DNA of 64,000 bases from Massilia aurea. GTDB taxonomy: Bacteria > Pseudomonadota > Gammaproteobacteria > Burkholderiales > Burkholderiaceae_D. The DNA lies in the NCBI RefSeq assembly GCF_024753205.1, contig NZ_JANUGZ010000003.1, forward strand, positions 744,001 through 808,000. Reading direction: 5' to 3'. Made by a program: the position numbers and the translations under genes. Shown here in pieces: positions 36,621 to 45,516 of this stretch. Positions within the stretch are counted from its first letter, which is position 1. Each line of letters opens with the position of its first letter. The notes beneath the pieces are model-generated. The model saw only the letters and a program-made list of their open reading frames with translations, searched no databases and was not told the DNA's origin.

Positions 36621-38306
36621 TCAGGCGGCGATGATCTTGCGGTTCGCTGCGCCCGGCAACATGCGCAGCGTCTTGCCGACGACCGCCTTATAAGTCTTCG
36701 ACGTGACCGTATCGACATAACGGTACTCGGCCCGTGTTTCGATCGGCGTGACCGTCAGCACGACGAAACCGCGCGAGGCCGTCTCGGCGTATTGCAGCGG
36801 GCCGATCAGCTGCTCCATGCCGCCAGCCACAGTGGCCGGCGCAATAGTCGGGAAATAGGTCTCGAAACCAGGCGAGGTCACGGCAGGCACGCCGAATTCG
36901 ACGCCCACTGCCCGCCCCTGCTGGTCGGCCAGGTCGCTGGCCCAGGCATTGTGGGTGTCGCCCGCCAGCACCACCATGTTCTTGTTCAGCGTCTGCGCCA
37001 TGTTCAGCACCGTCTCGCGCGCAGCATGGTAACCGTCCCAGGCATCGAGGTTGTACGGCACCGGCGTGGCCGCGACCAGTTGCTGCTCGGCGGCGCTCAG
37101 CGCCACACCGGCCTTGACCTTGGCGGCGATCGCGAAGTACGCCGGATAGCCCGTGGTGCCCAGCACCATCGGCGCAGGCAGCAGCATGCGCGCCATCAGC
37201 ACCTGCTGGCCCAGGACCTGCCAGGTGGCCGTCGACTTGCTCATCTGGTTGCGCAGCCAGGCAGTCTGCTCCGTGCCCATCAGCTGGCGCGCCGGGTTCG
37301 TCACGTCGGCAGTGAAGGCAGCGCTGTTGAAGCTGCGGTCGGCGCCGACATAGCTGGCCAGGGCCAGCTGCTTGTCGCGACCGATCACGCGGGTGTCCAG
37401 CATGTGCAGCGACAGCAGGTTGCCGAAATCGAACGAGCGGTAGATCCTGTCCGGGCGCGCGGCATCCGGCACACGGATCGGCATCCACTCGTGATAGGCC
37501 TGGATCGCCATCTGGCGCCGCGCCGACCACAGGCCTTCCGTGGCCGGATCGTGGTTCTCGGCGCCGCCGCTCCAGGTGTCGTTGGTCAGTTCATGGTCAT
37601 CCCAGACGGCGATGAAGGGCATGCGCGCATGCACCGCCTGCAGGTCCGGGTCGGTGCGGTATTGCTGGAAGCGAACCCGGTAATCCGTCAGCGTGATGAT
37701 CTCGGTGGCCGGCTTCGACACGCGCCCCAGGGTGCCCGCGTTCTGCGACGCATAGCCGCCGGCGGCGTATTCGTAGATGTAGTCGCCCAGGTGCAGGCCG
37801 ACATCGATATCGTCGAACCTGGCGGCATCGGCATATACATTGAAGTAGCCGGCCGGGTAGTTCGAGCAGCTGAACACGGCAAAGCGTACGCGCGAGACGC
37901 TGCCCGTCGGGAGCGTCTTGGTACGCCCCACCGGCGAGAGCTGGCCATAGCAGCCGAAGCGGTAGAAATAGCTGCGGTTGGCCGTCAGGCCGGTCGCATC
38001 CACTTTGACCGTGAAGTCGCTGGCGCTGCCGGTGCGCAGGCTGCCCGAGGCCACCGTACGCGAAAAGTCGCTCGTCTCCGAGATCTCCCAGCCGACATCG
38101 ATGTCGGCGGCGCCGGTGGCCGTGATGCGCGTCCACAGGATGACGCGGTCGGCCAGCGGATCGCCGCTGGCCACGCCATGCGAGAAACTGACGACGCGGT
38201 CATCGTCGCCATTACCGCCGCAGGCCGCGAGCGGGAGCGTGGACACGGCGACGGTGCCGAGGGAGAAGGTACGAATGAAATTGCGACGCGAATGCGATTG
38301 GTTCAT
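36621..38306 (-). CDS. phoD: PhoD-family alkaline phosphatase
   Basis: Exported calcium/iron-type phosphatase that releases phosphate from organic esters. 561 residues from ATG 38306. Twin-arginine signal SRRNFIRTFSLGT at about residues 6-18, then LPLAACGG, so the Tat-exported protein may also be lipid-anchored at Cys. An N-terminal Ig-like domain (FSHGVASGDPLADRVILWTRI) and the metallophosphatase core with SCSNYPAGYFNVYAD, LHLGDYIYEYA, AVWDDHELTND and VLAGDTHNAWASD. Preceded by a Pho box. The next gene upstream on the same strand is a GDPD; both supply phosphate from organic sources. Confidence 0.93.
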   Translation of the reverse strand: MNQSHSRRNFIRTFSLGTVAVSTLPLAACGGNGDDDRVVSFSHGVASGDPLADRVILWTRITATGAADIDVGWEISETSDFSRTVASGSLRTGSASDFTVKVDATGLTANRSYFYRFGCYGQLSPVGRTKTLPTGSVSRVRFAVFSCSNYPAGYFNVYADAARFDDIDVGLHLGDYIYEYAAGGYASQNAGTLGRVSKPATEIITLTDYRVRFQQYRTDPDLQAVHARMPFIAVWDDHELTNDTWSGGAENHDPATEGLWSARRQMAIQAYHEWMPIRVPDAARPDRIYRSFDFGNLLSLHMLDTRVIGRDKQLALASYVGADRSFNSAAFTADVTNPARQLMGTEQTAWLRNQMSKSTATWQVLGQQVLMARMLLPAPMVLGTTGYPAYFAIAAKVKAGVALSAAEQQLVAATPVPYNLDAWDGYHAARETVLNMAQTLNKNMVVLAGDTHNAWASDLADQQGRAVGVEFGVPAVTSPGFETYFPTIAPATVAGGMEQLIGPLQYAETASRGFVVLTVTPIETRAEYRYVDTVTSKTYKAVVGKTLRMLPGAANRKIIAA

Positions 38307-38339
38307 GGGATGGCAATTGGTAAAAGTGAAAGACGGCAA

Positions 38340-38373
38340 ATCTTAGCCAGCGCCGATGACGCTCTGATGACGC
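38340..38373 (-). promoter_or_regulatory. Pho box and -10 of phoD
   Basis: Minus-strand direct repeat GCGTCAT-CAGA-GCGTCAT at 38356-38373: two identical half-sites 11 nt apart, each 5 of 7 to CTGTCAT. Ten bases on lies TAAGAT (38340-38345) as -10, 33 bases before the phoD start. Confidence 0.75.
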
Positions 38374-38402
38374 GGGCAATGCACGGGGCATGAAGTGCCA
38401 GG

Positions 38403-38451
38403 CATGAGTTGCACGCCCGGCCGGACATGCCGACCGGGCGTGCAACTCATG
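38403..38451 (-). terminator. 18-bp hairpin after the GDPD gene
   Basis: CATGAGTTGCACGCCCGG (38403-38420) and its exact complement at 38434-38451, with a 13-base loop that can pair further (CGG-ACATG-CCG). It starts 7 bases after the GDPD stop and ends 29 bases before the phoD Pho box. There is no U-run, so it may act as a terminator only in part, or protect the mRNA 3' end. Confidence 0.65.
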
Positions 38452-38458
38452 TGCGTGA

Positions 38459-39487
38459 TCAAGCCTGCTTGCGCTTTTTCAGTCCGGCGATGCCGGCCAG
38501 ACCCAGGCCCAGCAGCGCCAGCGAATGCGGCTCGGGCACTGGCGTGGCCGGGCCGAATACCTGGTCGCGCACGGTAACCGCGATGTCCGGATAGTTGGTG
38601 AAGACGCCGTCCACACCGAGGTTGTAGGCCGCCTCGTAGCTGGCCGTGTTGTTCAGGAACGTGTACGGCGTGACCGTCATCCCGGCATCGTGCGCAGCCT
38701 GCACGCAGGCTGCGCTGAGCTGGCCCGCCGATGGACCGATCCCGTCGGCGATGGCGGCGACCGCAGCCGCCCCTGCTGCCGTGGTGGGGCAGACGCCCAG
38801 ATAGCTGACCGGGATGGACGAGTTGGCGTTCAGGTATTCCACCTGCGCTGCGTTGAAGGACTGCGTCAGCGCGCGGCCCGCCGTCGTAAAGTAGCCGTTG
38901 TACTTCGCATTGGTCAGGCCCGCCAGGATGGCTTCCGCCACCTCCAGCCCGGCCTGCTTGGCTTCCGGGAACACGCCGATGGCGACACCGGTTTCCACGA
39001 AATAATTGTAGGCCAGGTCGAGGAAGGCGTCGTACGACGTGAAGCTGTACGAGATGGCCGGGTTGAAATAGGTCTTGTCGGTGCAGTAGCCGTTGGCGTT
39101 ACGGCACGTCACGGACAACTGCTCGAGCTGCGCCAGCGTGAATTTGCGCACGTCGTAGGTCCCGTTGCTGGAACGCAGGGCGGCGATCTCGGGATGCGTG
39201 GCCGCGAATGCGACGACATTCGTCGTGGCGTTCAAAGTGCCGTCATGCAGCATCACGGCCTTGTTGTCGGCGGTCAGGTAGACGTCGCCTTCGATATAGT
39301 CGGCGCCCATCCGCATGGCGAGTTGATAGGACTGCACCGACTCTTCCGGCAGATACCCGCTGGCGCCGCGGTGGGAAATGACCAGCGGACGCTCACCGGT
39401 GAGCGTCGACACCGGCATGGCATGGGCGGCGACCGGCGCGAACAGCATGGCCGCAAGCGGCAACAGTCCGAAATGCGACGTTTTCAT
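38459..39487 (-). CDS. exported glycerophosphodiester phosphodiesterase with PEP-CTERM tail
   Basis: Hydrolyses glycerophosphodiesters to glycerol 3-phosphate plus alcohol, outside the cytoplasm. 342 residues: signal peptide to about 23 (PVAAHA), then the GDPD TIM barrel with catalytic motifs ISHRGASGYLPEES (His39, Arg40) and YIEGDVYLTADNKAVMLHD (Glu and Asp metal ligands, second His). Residues 316-342 form a PEP-CTERM signal: VPEPHSLALLGLGLAGIAGL then KKRKQA, recognised by exosortase EpsH-type systems for surface attachment or release. A Pho box is present upstream. Confidence 0.92.
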   Translation of the reverse strand: MKTSHFGLLPLAAMLFAPVAAHAMPVSTLTGERPLVISHRGASGYLPEESVQSYQLAMRMGADYIEGDVYLTADNKAVMLHDGTLNATTNVVAFAATHPEIAALRSSNGTYDVRKFTLAQLEQLSVTCRNANGYCTDKTYFNPAISYSFTSYDAFLDLAYNYFVETGVAIGVFPEAKQAGLEVAEAILAGLTNAKYNGYFTTAGRALTQSFNAAQVEYLNANSSIPVSYLGVCPTTAAGAAAVAAIADGIGPSAGQLSAACVQAAHDAGMTVTPYTFLNNTASYEAAYNLGVDGVFTNYPDIAVTVRDQVFGPATPVPEPHSLALLGLGLAGIAGLKKRKQA

Positions 39488-39859
39488 AAAAGCAAACCCT
39501 CTTCAAATGGTATGAGTTATTTCGCGCCTCGCACTTCGGGCGAGCGCATCAGAAGTTGTCAGCGCCATCCTGGCGGGGCTGACGGGGGGATGCTAATTCG
39601 GCATGATGACAGTGGCATGAATTCGGGCGCCAATGTGTTGTTGAGGCGGCCACATTTTGCAATGATTGCCAGGCAGCGCGAATGGGCGGGTCGATCGACA
39701 AATGGTCAGCGCACTGTGGCGGCCATCATGTCGATCAGGTATTGGTTTTTTATGGGAAGATGGCCTGCGCGACAACGGGGTGTTGCTGTACCGGACAATG
39801 CCTGCCGCAGCTGGCGCCTGCCAGGCCGCCCTTCGCTGCGCTGATCCGCACCGTGCCCG
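39488..39859. other. intergenic region upstream of the GDPD gene
   Basis: 372 bases between the DUF3617 stop and the GDPD start. It contains the Pho-box-like promoter at 39590-39623. I see nothing convincing in the remaining 240 bases next to the DUF3617 gene; the open frames there have no ribosome binding site. Confidence 0.5.
39590..39623 (-). promoter_or_regulatory. Pho-box-like promoter of the GDPD gene
   Basis: Minus-strand AATTCAT-GCCA-CTGTCAT at 39606-39623: the second half-site is a perfect 7 of 7, the first 4 of 7. TAGCAT (39590-39595) follows after exactly 10 bases as a possible -10. The start codon is about 100 bases further. Confidence 0.6.
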
Positions 39860-40426
39860 TTACCGGCCAACCGCTGCTGCAGCGGTCTTGCCACAATCGC
39901 TTCCCAGCCATTTTCCGGTGCCGTTTGATTTCTGGCTGATGTCTGCGCCGCCCGGCCCCGGTACGGTAGTGACTGATTCAAACCGATACGATGTTTCACT
40001 CTCGGCCTTCACGACGGCGTCGACCTTCATCCGGGGCTGGGCGCAAGTCATGCTCACATTCATTCCGCCAGCGGTTGGTGTCATTTTCTTGGTGCAGGAA
40101 TCCGCGCCTTTTTTACCGAACAAATCGAAGTCGTTGATGTTTTGCTGGGTAATGCACTGCTTCGTGCGCAAACCATTGCCATTGAGTTCCGTGCCATTTG
40201 CAGCCAGCATTTTATCGATCTGCGCGCGCTGCTCGGGCGTCATCAGGGCCATCTGGCTTTTCACCAGTTCGAGATAGCCGCCCAGCGGATTGCTACTCGC
40301 CTTGTCGGACAGTGACATATCGATCTGCCACAGCCCGGGTTTGATGGTCGGTTGCTGCGCGAATGCCTGCCCTGCACAGAAGCTGGCAAGGGCAAAGACG
40401 ATCTGTGTGGCGTGTTTCGTTCGCAT
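39860..40426 (-). CDS. DUF3617 family exported protein
   Basis: 188 residues. Signal peptide to about residue 23 (AGQAFAQ), then the DUF3617 opening IKPGLWQIDMSL, the KQCITQQNINDFD segment and paired Cys (KQC, DSC, MTC, DCG) typical of the family, which probably form disulfides. Function unknown; often seen as single genes in Burkholderiales and sphingomonads. Stands alone, with 160 bases of plain intergenic sequence to the next gene. Confidence 0.82.
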   Translation of the reverse strand: MRTKHATQIVFALASFCAGQAFAQQPTIKPGLWQIDMSLSDKASSNPLGGYLELVKSQMALMTPEQRAQIDKMLAANGTELNGNGLRTKQCITQQNINDFDLFGKKGADSCTKKMTPTAGGMNVSMTCAQPRMKVDAVVKAESETSYRFESVTTVPGPGGADISQKSNGTGKWLGSDCGKTAAAAVGR

Positions 40427-40586
40427 ACTGGCTCCTGATAGATAGGGTGTTTCAGTGTATGCGATTCGGGCAGAGAGCGAATTCTGAGGCTGTGCAATCG
40501 ATGCGATGCCAGTAACTCAATGTCGGGTGACAAGCAACGCATACCTTCGATCCGATGTCCTCGGCGGCGCCAGGTCCCGATGAGAA

Positions 40587-41393
40587 TTACTTGCCCACGG
40601 TCCCTGCACGCTTGCTGAACACGTCCTTGAAAACGGGCATCGCGGAGAACACGTTTGGCCAACCGGCATAGAACGCCAGCTGCGTCAGCATTTCCCCCGC
40701 TTCTTTTTCGGTCAGCCCATTGTCCATGGCGCGGTTCAGGTGGTAGGTGATTTGCGCTACCTGGCCGGACGTCACCAGGGCGCTGACCGTGACCATACTG
40801 CGATCACGCGGTGCGAGCCCCGGACGCAGCCAAAGGTCCCGGAACAACGCCTCGGTCGTGTACTTCACCACGCCTGGCGAAACCTGCCCGAAGTTCTCCT
40901 CGACAGTCCTGGCGCGCTTTTCCTCTGCTTCTTTGTCCAGAGGCAGCAACGCGACCCTTGCCGGAGGCAGTTGCGACACATCGATCTGGCGTTGGGCAAA
41001 CACGGCTTGCGCGGCACTTGCGGCCCCGCTTGCATTGGGCCAGCCCGAATAGAAAGCGAGGTGGGTGATGATCTCCGCTATTTCGCCAGGCTTGACTCCG
41101 GCATCCAGACCCCGGACCAGGTAGGACGGCAGTTCCGCTGTCGCGTTTTTGGAAACGAGTACGGCAATGGTGACAAGCGACCGGTCACGTTGTGACAGAT
41201 CCGGACGCTTCCATACGTCGTCAAATAACAGTTTTTGGGTGTAGTTGTCGAATGCTGGTGCAGCCATGAGTACTCCTTTGGTTAGCGGTGTTGAACCGGG
41301 CGCACTCGTGCGCGGCTGAGCACTTGCATCGCCCGACATGGCGAACAAGCTTGCGCAGCCAAGCAATGCAAGAACGAGCCCGCTGTTTGGCAT
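40587..41393 (-). CDS. exported carboxymuconolactone decarboxylase family protein, two domains
   Basis: 268 residues from ATG 41393, 4 bases after the cupin stop; open frame upstream overlaps the cupin gene. Signal peptide [20 protein letters not shown] ending DASA. Two CMD domains in tandem: about 45-130 ([16 protein letters not shown] ... [18 protein letters not shown]) and about 180-262 ([16 protein letters not shown] ... [18 protein letters not shown]). No CxxC peroxidatic pair, so the AhpD-type redox role is unlikely. Most CMD proteins are cytoplasmic; a signal peptide is unusual. Paired with an exported cupin, a common partnership with unknown chemistry. Confidence 0.85.
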   Translation of the reverse strand: MPNSGLVLALLGCASLFAMSGDASAQPRTSAPGSTPLTKGVLMAAPAFDNYTQKLLFDDVWKRPDLSQRDRSLVTIAVLVSKNATAELPSYLVRGLDAGVKPGEIAEIITHLAFYSGWPNASGAASAAQAVFAQRQIDVSQLPPARVALLPLDKEAEEKRARTVEENFGQVSPGVVKYTTEALFRDLWLRPGLAPRDRSMVTVSALVTSGQVAQITYHLNRAMDNGLTEKEAGEMLTQLAFYAGWPNVFSAMPVFKDVFSKRAGTVGK

Positions 41394-41397
41394 GGAC

Positions 41398-41916
41398 CTA
41401 TTGCGCGTACTGCTCATCGCTGACTTTCTCCATCCACTCGACGGTTTTGCCACCCACCGCATCCTGGATGGCGATATGGGTCATCGCCGTGGCCGGCGCA
41501 GCGCCGTGCCAGTGCTTGATGCCCGGCGGGGTCCAGATCACGTCACCGGGACGGATGTCTTCAGCTTTGCGGCCCCACTGCTGAATCCGCCCCACGCCTG
41601 ACGTCACAACGAGGACCTGCCCTGCAGGGTGGGTATGCCAGGCTGATCGGGCGCGTGGTTCGAACGTGACTGCGCCGGCCGAGGTGGTAACCGGCGGGTG
41701 TGCGCCGAACACCGGGTCGACCCGGACGCTGCCGGTAAAGTTTTCCGCTGGCCCTTTGATTGATGCCTGGCTGCCGGCGCGGGCAATCTTCATTTCGCCG
41801 GGTCCGGCGTCGGCGCCTTGCGCCGCAGTCCCTGGCTTGGCCTGTCCTGTCGCAGTTTGCGAGAAAGCAGGTGCGGCAAGAAAGAGCGATAGTGTTGCTA
41901 CGATGATAGGTTTCAT
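41398..41916 (-). CDS. exported cupin-domain protein
   Basis: 172 residues; signal peptide ending APAFS (about residue 19). One cupin barrel: metal motif 1 [20 protein letters not shown] and motif 2 [17 protein letters not shown], with the metal-binding His/Glu set largely present (His-x-His; Gln in place of the usual Glu; His in KHWHG). Resembles the small cupins found next to CMD-family genes. Located 70 bases after the PQQ dehydrogenase stop and 4 bases before the CMD gene. Confidence 0.85.
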   Translation of the reverse strand: MKPIIVATLSLFLAAPAFSQTATGQAKPGTAAQGADAGPGEMKIARAGSQASIKGPAENFTGSVRVDPVFGAHPPVTTSAGAVTFEPRARSAWHTHPAGQVLVVTSGVGRIQQWGRKAEDIRPGDVIWTPPGIKHWHGAAPATAMTHIAIQDAVGGKTVEWMEKVSDEQYAQ

Positions 41917-41986
41917 GGATGTCCCTGTGACCCAATGATGCTGTTAAAAAATCGCCGCTCGATGGCATGAACGTTGTAGAGGGTGC

Positions 41987-44431
41987 TCATCTGCCGACGT
42001 CGGCAGACGCCGATGCAGGACCTGAACTGGGCAGCGCGAATGCCACGATGCTGTTGCCGAGCTTTGTTTTCAGCGCCACTTTTCCGCCTGCGGCGATGAC
42101 GACGAATTGACGGCCACTACGCGGCCCCCGATATGTCATGGGCGACGCGTTGGCGCCGGCTGGCAGCCGTGCCTGCCAAAGCTCGCGCCCGGTGCGCAGA
42201 TCGATCGCCCGGAGTGTCTTTTCTGCGGCTGCGCCAACGAATATGAGGCCGCCGCGCGTCGTGACGGTGCCGCCCGTGAGTGGCGTCCCGATTGTCAACG
42301 GCACCATGGATGGGATGCCCAATGGACCGGAGTCGCGCGCCGATCCCAGCGGCGTGTGCCAGAGCAGTGCTCCGGTTGCCAGATCGACGGCGCCGATCTG
42401 CCCCCAGGGCGGCGCATTGCATGGAACGCCAAGCGGCGAAACGAACGTTGTTCCATACGAGGCATACGGCGTATTGAGCATGGGGCGCTCTGCATCGCCG
42501 CCCGAACTCTGACCGTCCATGAGTTTGAACTTGCGTCGTATTGCCTCGGCACGTGTCAGAATTTCGACCCGGTCGGCAGTCTGCATCCACGTCACCACCA
42601 TGACGCCGCGATCGAGGTCGATCGAGACACCGCCCCAGTTGATGCCGCCTGCAGAACCGGGATCGAACAAGGTTGGCGTGTCGAGCGTGGATGGCGTCAG
42701 GTGGCCTTCGTAGCGCGATTGACGGAACTGCAGGCGGCATAGCATCTGGTCGATCGGCGTGACCCCCCACATGTTTTTCTCGACCAGTGTCGCACCCCTG
42801 AACGCCGGTAACCGGATGGAAGCAGGTTGCGTCGGTGACAAACGCTCTCCGGGAGCAACGGAGCCCTGCAACGCAGCCTGCTCTTCGACCGGGAAAATCG
42901 GCTTGCCATTGGTGCGATCAAGAACGAAGACCTCGCCGCGCTTGGTGGCCTGGATCAGCGCATGGCGCACACCGTCGGGGCCGGGCAGGTCAACCAGGGT
43001 CGGTTGGGCCGGTACATCGTAGTCCCAGATGTCGTGGTGCGTGGTCTGGAAACTCCAGCGCGGCCGGCCTGTCTCGGCGTCCAGGGCAAGGACGGCGTCA
43101 CCGTACTGGTCGTCGAGCGCGCGGCGCTGTCCGCCGTAATTGTCCGGCGTGGCGCTTCCCATCGGCAAGTACACCAGGCCAAGTGTTTCGTCAGCACTGA
43201 TCGGCGCCCAGCTGTTGGGTGACGATGGGGTATAGACGTCGCCCTCGGGCGGTGCGCCGATACGCTCCGGATGCCCGGGATCGAACGCCCACGCCAGTTG
43301 TCCGGATACGGCATCGAATGCACGGATGACGCCCGAAGGACCGCCCCAGAACTGACCGTCCGGTATGCCGCCGCCAACCACGATCTTGCCGCGGATGATC
43401 TGGGGCGCCGAGCTGACATAGAACTGCCCGCGCGGATACTTGCTGATGTTTGTGTTCAGGTCGACGAAGCCTTGCTTGCCGAAGCCCGTGCACGCCTTTC
43501 CGGTGTGAGCGTCCACCGCGATCAACGCTGGCGTCTGGCTGGCGGCAATGATGCGTTCCGCACAGGCGCCTATCGCATTCGGTATCCGGTAATACGAAAC
43601 ACCGCGGCACGGTTTGCCTGACGCAGGCACGCCACCAGACATGTCATAGCTCCACCGTTTGGTGCCATCTTCGGCGTCGAGCGCCACGACCTGATTGAAT
43701 CCGCTACAGGCATACAGCATGTCGCCCACCATGATGGGGACCGTTTCAAGGCCATTTTTCGGTCCTGGCGACATGGGGCCCGTATCGGCTGTCCACGCGA
43801 CCTCCAGTTTGTCGACATTATCGACATTGATCTGTGACAGAGGGCTGAAGCGGGTACCGGCCTGGTCGTTGCCGAAAGCCAGCCAATCCGTACGGTCGGC
43901 TGCGCCCGTTGCCTTGGCTCCAGCGGAAGGTACCTGGGCCTGCATTCCCCGACGCATCCAGGGTGGCGCGGGATCCGGCCCCGCAGCGGCGTGGATTGCC
44001 GTCCCGGCAACTGCGGCAATGGCAAAGACGCCGACGCCTGCCAACGCACCACGGCGTCCTGATGTGGCAGCCGTCACCGCTGCCGTGTCGGGAGCCCGCC
44101 GTACGGCCGGCAACAGCAGGAGCAGGCCCATGGCAAACGGCGCGCCCAGGCGTGGAACCAACGCCCAACCGTCGAAGCCCACTTCGCCGATACTCCACGC
44201 CAGCGTGAGTGCCAGGACAAGCGCATAAGCGCGGATTGCATGGGGATGGCGCCGCGCCACCATCCAGCCGATTGCGACGAGTGCCGCCCCGCTCAGGGCG
44301 TAATAAGCCGAGCCGTTGGCCAGCAACAAGCGCACCCCGCCAATCAGCAGTACGAATCCGATGAGTGCGAACAGGATTGCAATGCCATGACGAATCCAGC
44401 TGTTCAATCTCGTTTCCTTGGGTAGGGTCAT
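41987..44431 (-). CDS. membrane-bound PQQ-dependent dehydrogenase, glucose/quinate/shikimate class
   Basis: Inner-membrane quinoprotein oxidising sugars or polyols in the periplasm and passing electrons to ubiquinone. 814 residues from ATG 44431, overlapping the upstream stop by 4 bases. Longer open frame upstream is Arg-rich shadow sequence. Five N-terminal membrane segments (about 15-130), then an eight-bladed propeller: LEVAWTADTGPMSPG, DMLYACSGFNQVVALDAEDG, CRGVSYY, GGQRRALDDQYGDAVLALD, and the PQQ-site HHDIWDYDVPAQPTLVDL with its Asp. Size and layout match E. coli Gcd (796). Substrate is uncertain. PQQ genes are not in the window. Confidence 0.9.
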   Translation of the reverse strand: MTLPKETRLNSWIRHGIAILFALIGFVLLIGGVRLLLANGSAYYALSGAALVAIGWMVARRHPHAIRAYALVLALTLAWSIGEVGFDGWALVPRLGAPFAMGLLLLLPAVRRAPDTAAVTAATSGRRGALAGVGVFAIAAVAGTAIHAAAGPDPAPPWMRRGMQAQVPSAGAKATGAADRTDWLAFGNDQAGTRFSPLSQINVDNVDKLEVAWTADTGPMSPGPKNGLETVPIMVGDMLYACSGFNQVVALDAEDGTKRWSYDMSGGVPASGKPCRGVSYYRIPNAIGACAERIIAASQTPALIAVDAHTGKACTGFGKQGFVDLNTNISKYPRGQFYVSSAPQIIRGKIVVGGGIPDGQFWGGPSGVIRAFDAVSGQLAWAFDPGHPERIGAPPEGDVYTPSSPNSWAPISADETLGLVYLPMGSATPDNYGGQRRALDDQYGDAVLALDAETGRPRWSFQTTHHDIWDYDVPAQPTLVDLPGPDGVRHALIQATKRGEVFVLDRTNGKPIFPVEEQAALQGSVAPGERLSPTQPASIRLPAFRGATLVEKNMWGVTPIDQMLCRLQFRQSRYEGHLTPSTLDTPTLFDPGSAGGINWGGVSIDLDRGVMVVTWMQTADRVEILTRAEAIRRKFKLMDGQSSGGDAERPMLNTPYASYGTTFVSPLGVPCNAPPWGQIGAVDLATGALLWHTPLGSARDSGPLGIPSMVPLTIGTPLTGGTVTTRGGLIFVGAAAEKTLRAIDLRTGRELWQARLPAGANASPMTYRGPRSGRQFVVIAAGGKVALKTKLGNSIVAFALPSSGPASASADVGR

Positions 44432-45495
44432 GATCGCTTCCCTGCCTGCTGCGGTTTGGGAAGTGCCTGCGCCGTGACGAACGTGCGCGCACGGAAGACG
44501 GCGCCGCCCTGCCCTCCTGCACCGTCGCTGGCGACGATATACACTTCGTTCGTTCCAGGCTTGAGGGCCAGACTCGCCGATTTGAGGTAATGGCCTGTAT
44601 CGCGCCCTGGCAGCAGGATCTGGCCGATCGGAATGCCGCCCGGACTGAAGACGAGCACCCTGCCCTGGCCATTGAGCGCCACGTAGAGGTTGCCCTCGAC
44701 GTCGGCCCGCATCGAGTCGGGAGCCGGCCCGATGAAGCGATACACCACTGCCACCCCGAGACTGGACACGGTTGCAGGCGTTTCCAGAGTAATGCGCAGA
44801 AGGCGGTTCTGGCCAAATTCCGTTACCCACAGATACTTGCCGTCCGGGCTCAGCGCGATGCCGTTGGCCAGTGCAAGGCGTTGCACGATGGGCGTGACGG
44901 TACGCATGTCCGGTGCCACGTAATAGACCCCGCCAGTCGGATCGAACGCCGTGCCTTTGAAGTCGGTGAAATAAAATCCGCCATGCCGATCGAGTACCAG
45001 GTCATTCGGCACGTAGGCATCGGCCGTCACCGCTATTTTGTTGACTTCATGGCGGCCAGGTTCAATCACACCCAGCATGCCGCGCTTGCGGTCTCCCGCA
45101 GCTGCAACGAAAATGCGCCCGTCCGGATGGATGGCCAGGCCACCCGCGTGCAATCCGGGTTGATGCAGTAATACCGAGATGCGCCGGTTGGCGTCGAGGC
45201 GCACGATCCTGCTGCCGCCGACATCGCACACCAGCAGGTTGCCTTCGGTGTCGAACAGCGCGCCTTCAAGCGCCGTATCGGTGTCGATGACGTCTGCCCA
45301 CTTTTCCGCAACGGCAGTCGGTATATCGCGTTCTGCGGAAGGAATGGGCACCGGGCCCGTCATGCGCGGATCTCGGCGCAACGCAAGCGGGTCAGGGGCG
45401 CTTTGCGCAAGCGCGGGACAGGAGACGGCAACCAGGCCCCCCAGCGCGCCAAGCAGCATGGATCTTTTTTTTAGAGAGCAATGTGTAGGCATCAT
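44428..45495 (-). CDS. exported SMP-30/gluconolactonase-like beta-propeller
   Basis: 355 residues, signal peptide to about 30 (CPALAQ). Six-bladed propeller of the SMP-30/gluconolactonase/LRE-like group: ALEGALFDTEGNLLVCDVGG, AGGLAIHPDGRIFVAAAG, VPNDLVLDRHGGFYFTDF, NGIALSPDGKYLWVTE and MRADVEGNLYVALNGQGR; the Glu, Asn and Asp metal ligands of the family appear at these blade starts. Overlaps the PQQ dehydrogenase gene by 4 bases. A lactonase next to a sugar dehydrogenase would open the lactone the dehydrogenase makes, here in the periplasm. Confidence 0.85.
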   Translation of the reverse strand: MMPTHCSLKKRSMLLGALGGLVAVSCPALAQSAPDPLALRRDPRMTGPVPIPSAERDIPTAVAEKWADVIDTDTALEGALFDTEGNLLVCDVGGSRIVRLDANRRISVLLHQPGLHAGGLAIHPDGRIFVAAAGDRKRGMLGVIEPGRHEVNKIAVTADAYVPNDLVLDRHGGFYFTDFKGTAFDPTGGVYYVAPDMRTVTPIVQRLALANGIALSPDGKYLWVTEFGQNRLLRITLETPATVSSLGVAVVYRFIGPAPDSMRADVEGNLYVALNGQGRVLVFSPGGIPIGQILLPGRDTGHYLKSASLALKPGTNEVYIVASDGAGGQGGAVFRARTFVTAQALPKPQQAGKRS

Positions 45496-45516
45496 TTCAC
45501 TTTGAAGATGGGCTAC

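Noticed and set aside
39624..39859. Plus-strand open frames upstream of the GDPD promoter
   Set aside because: They run antisense into the DUF3617 gene, with no start signal and no recognisable product.
41394..41462. Longer start for the CMD-family gene
   Set aside because: Would overlap the cupin gene and bury the signal peptide behind a charged extension; ATG 41393 is preferred.
44432..44830. 133-residue N-terminal extension of the PQQ dehydrogenase
   Set aside because: Overlaps the lactonase gene in another frame, no membrane or signal character; ATG 44431 makes a 4-base overlap and starts the first membrane helix.
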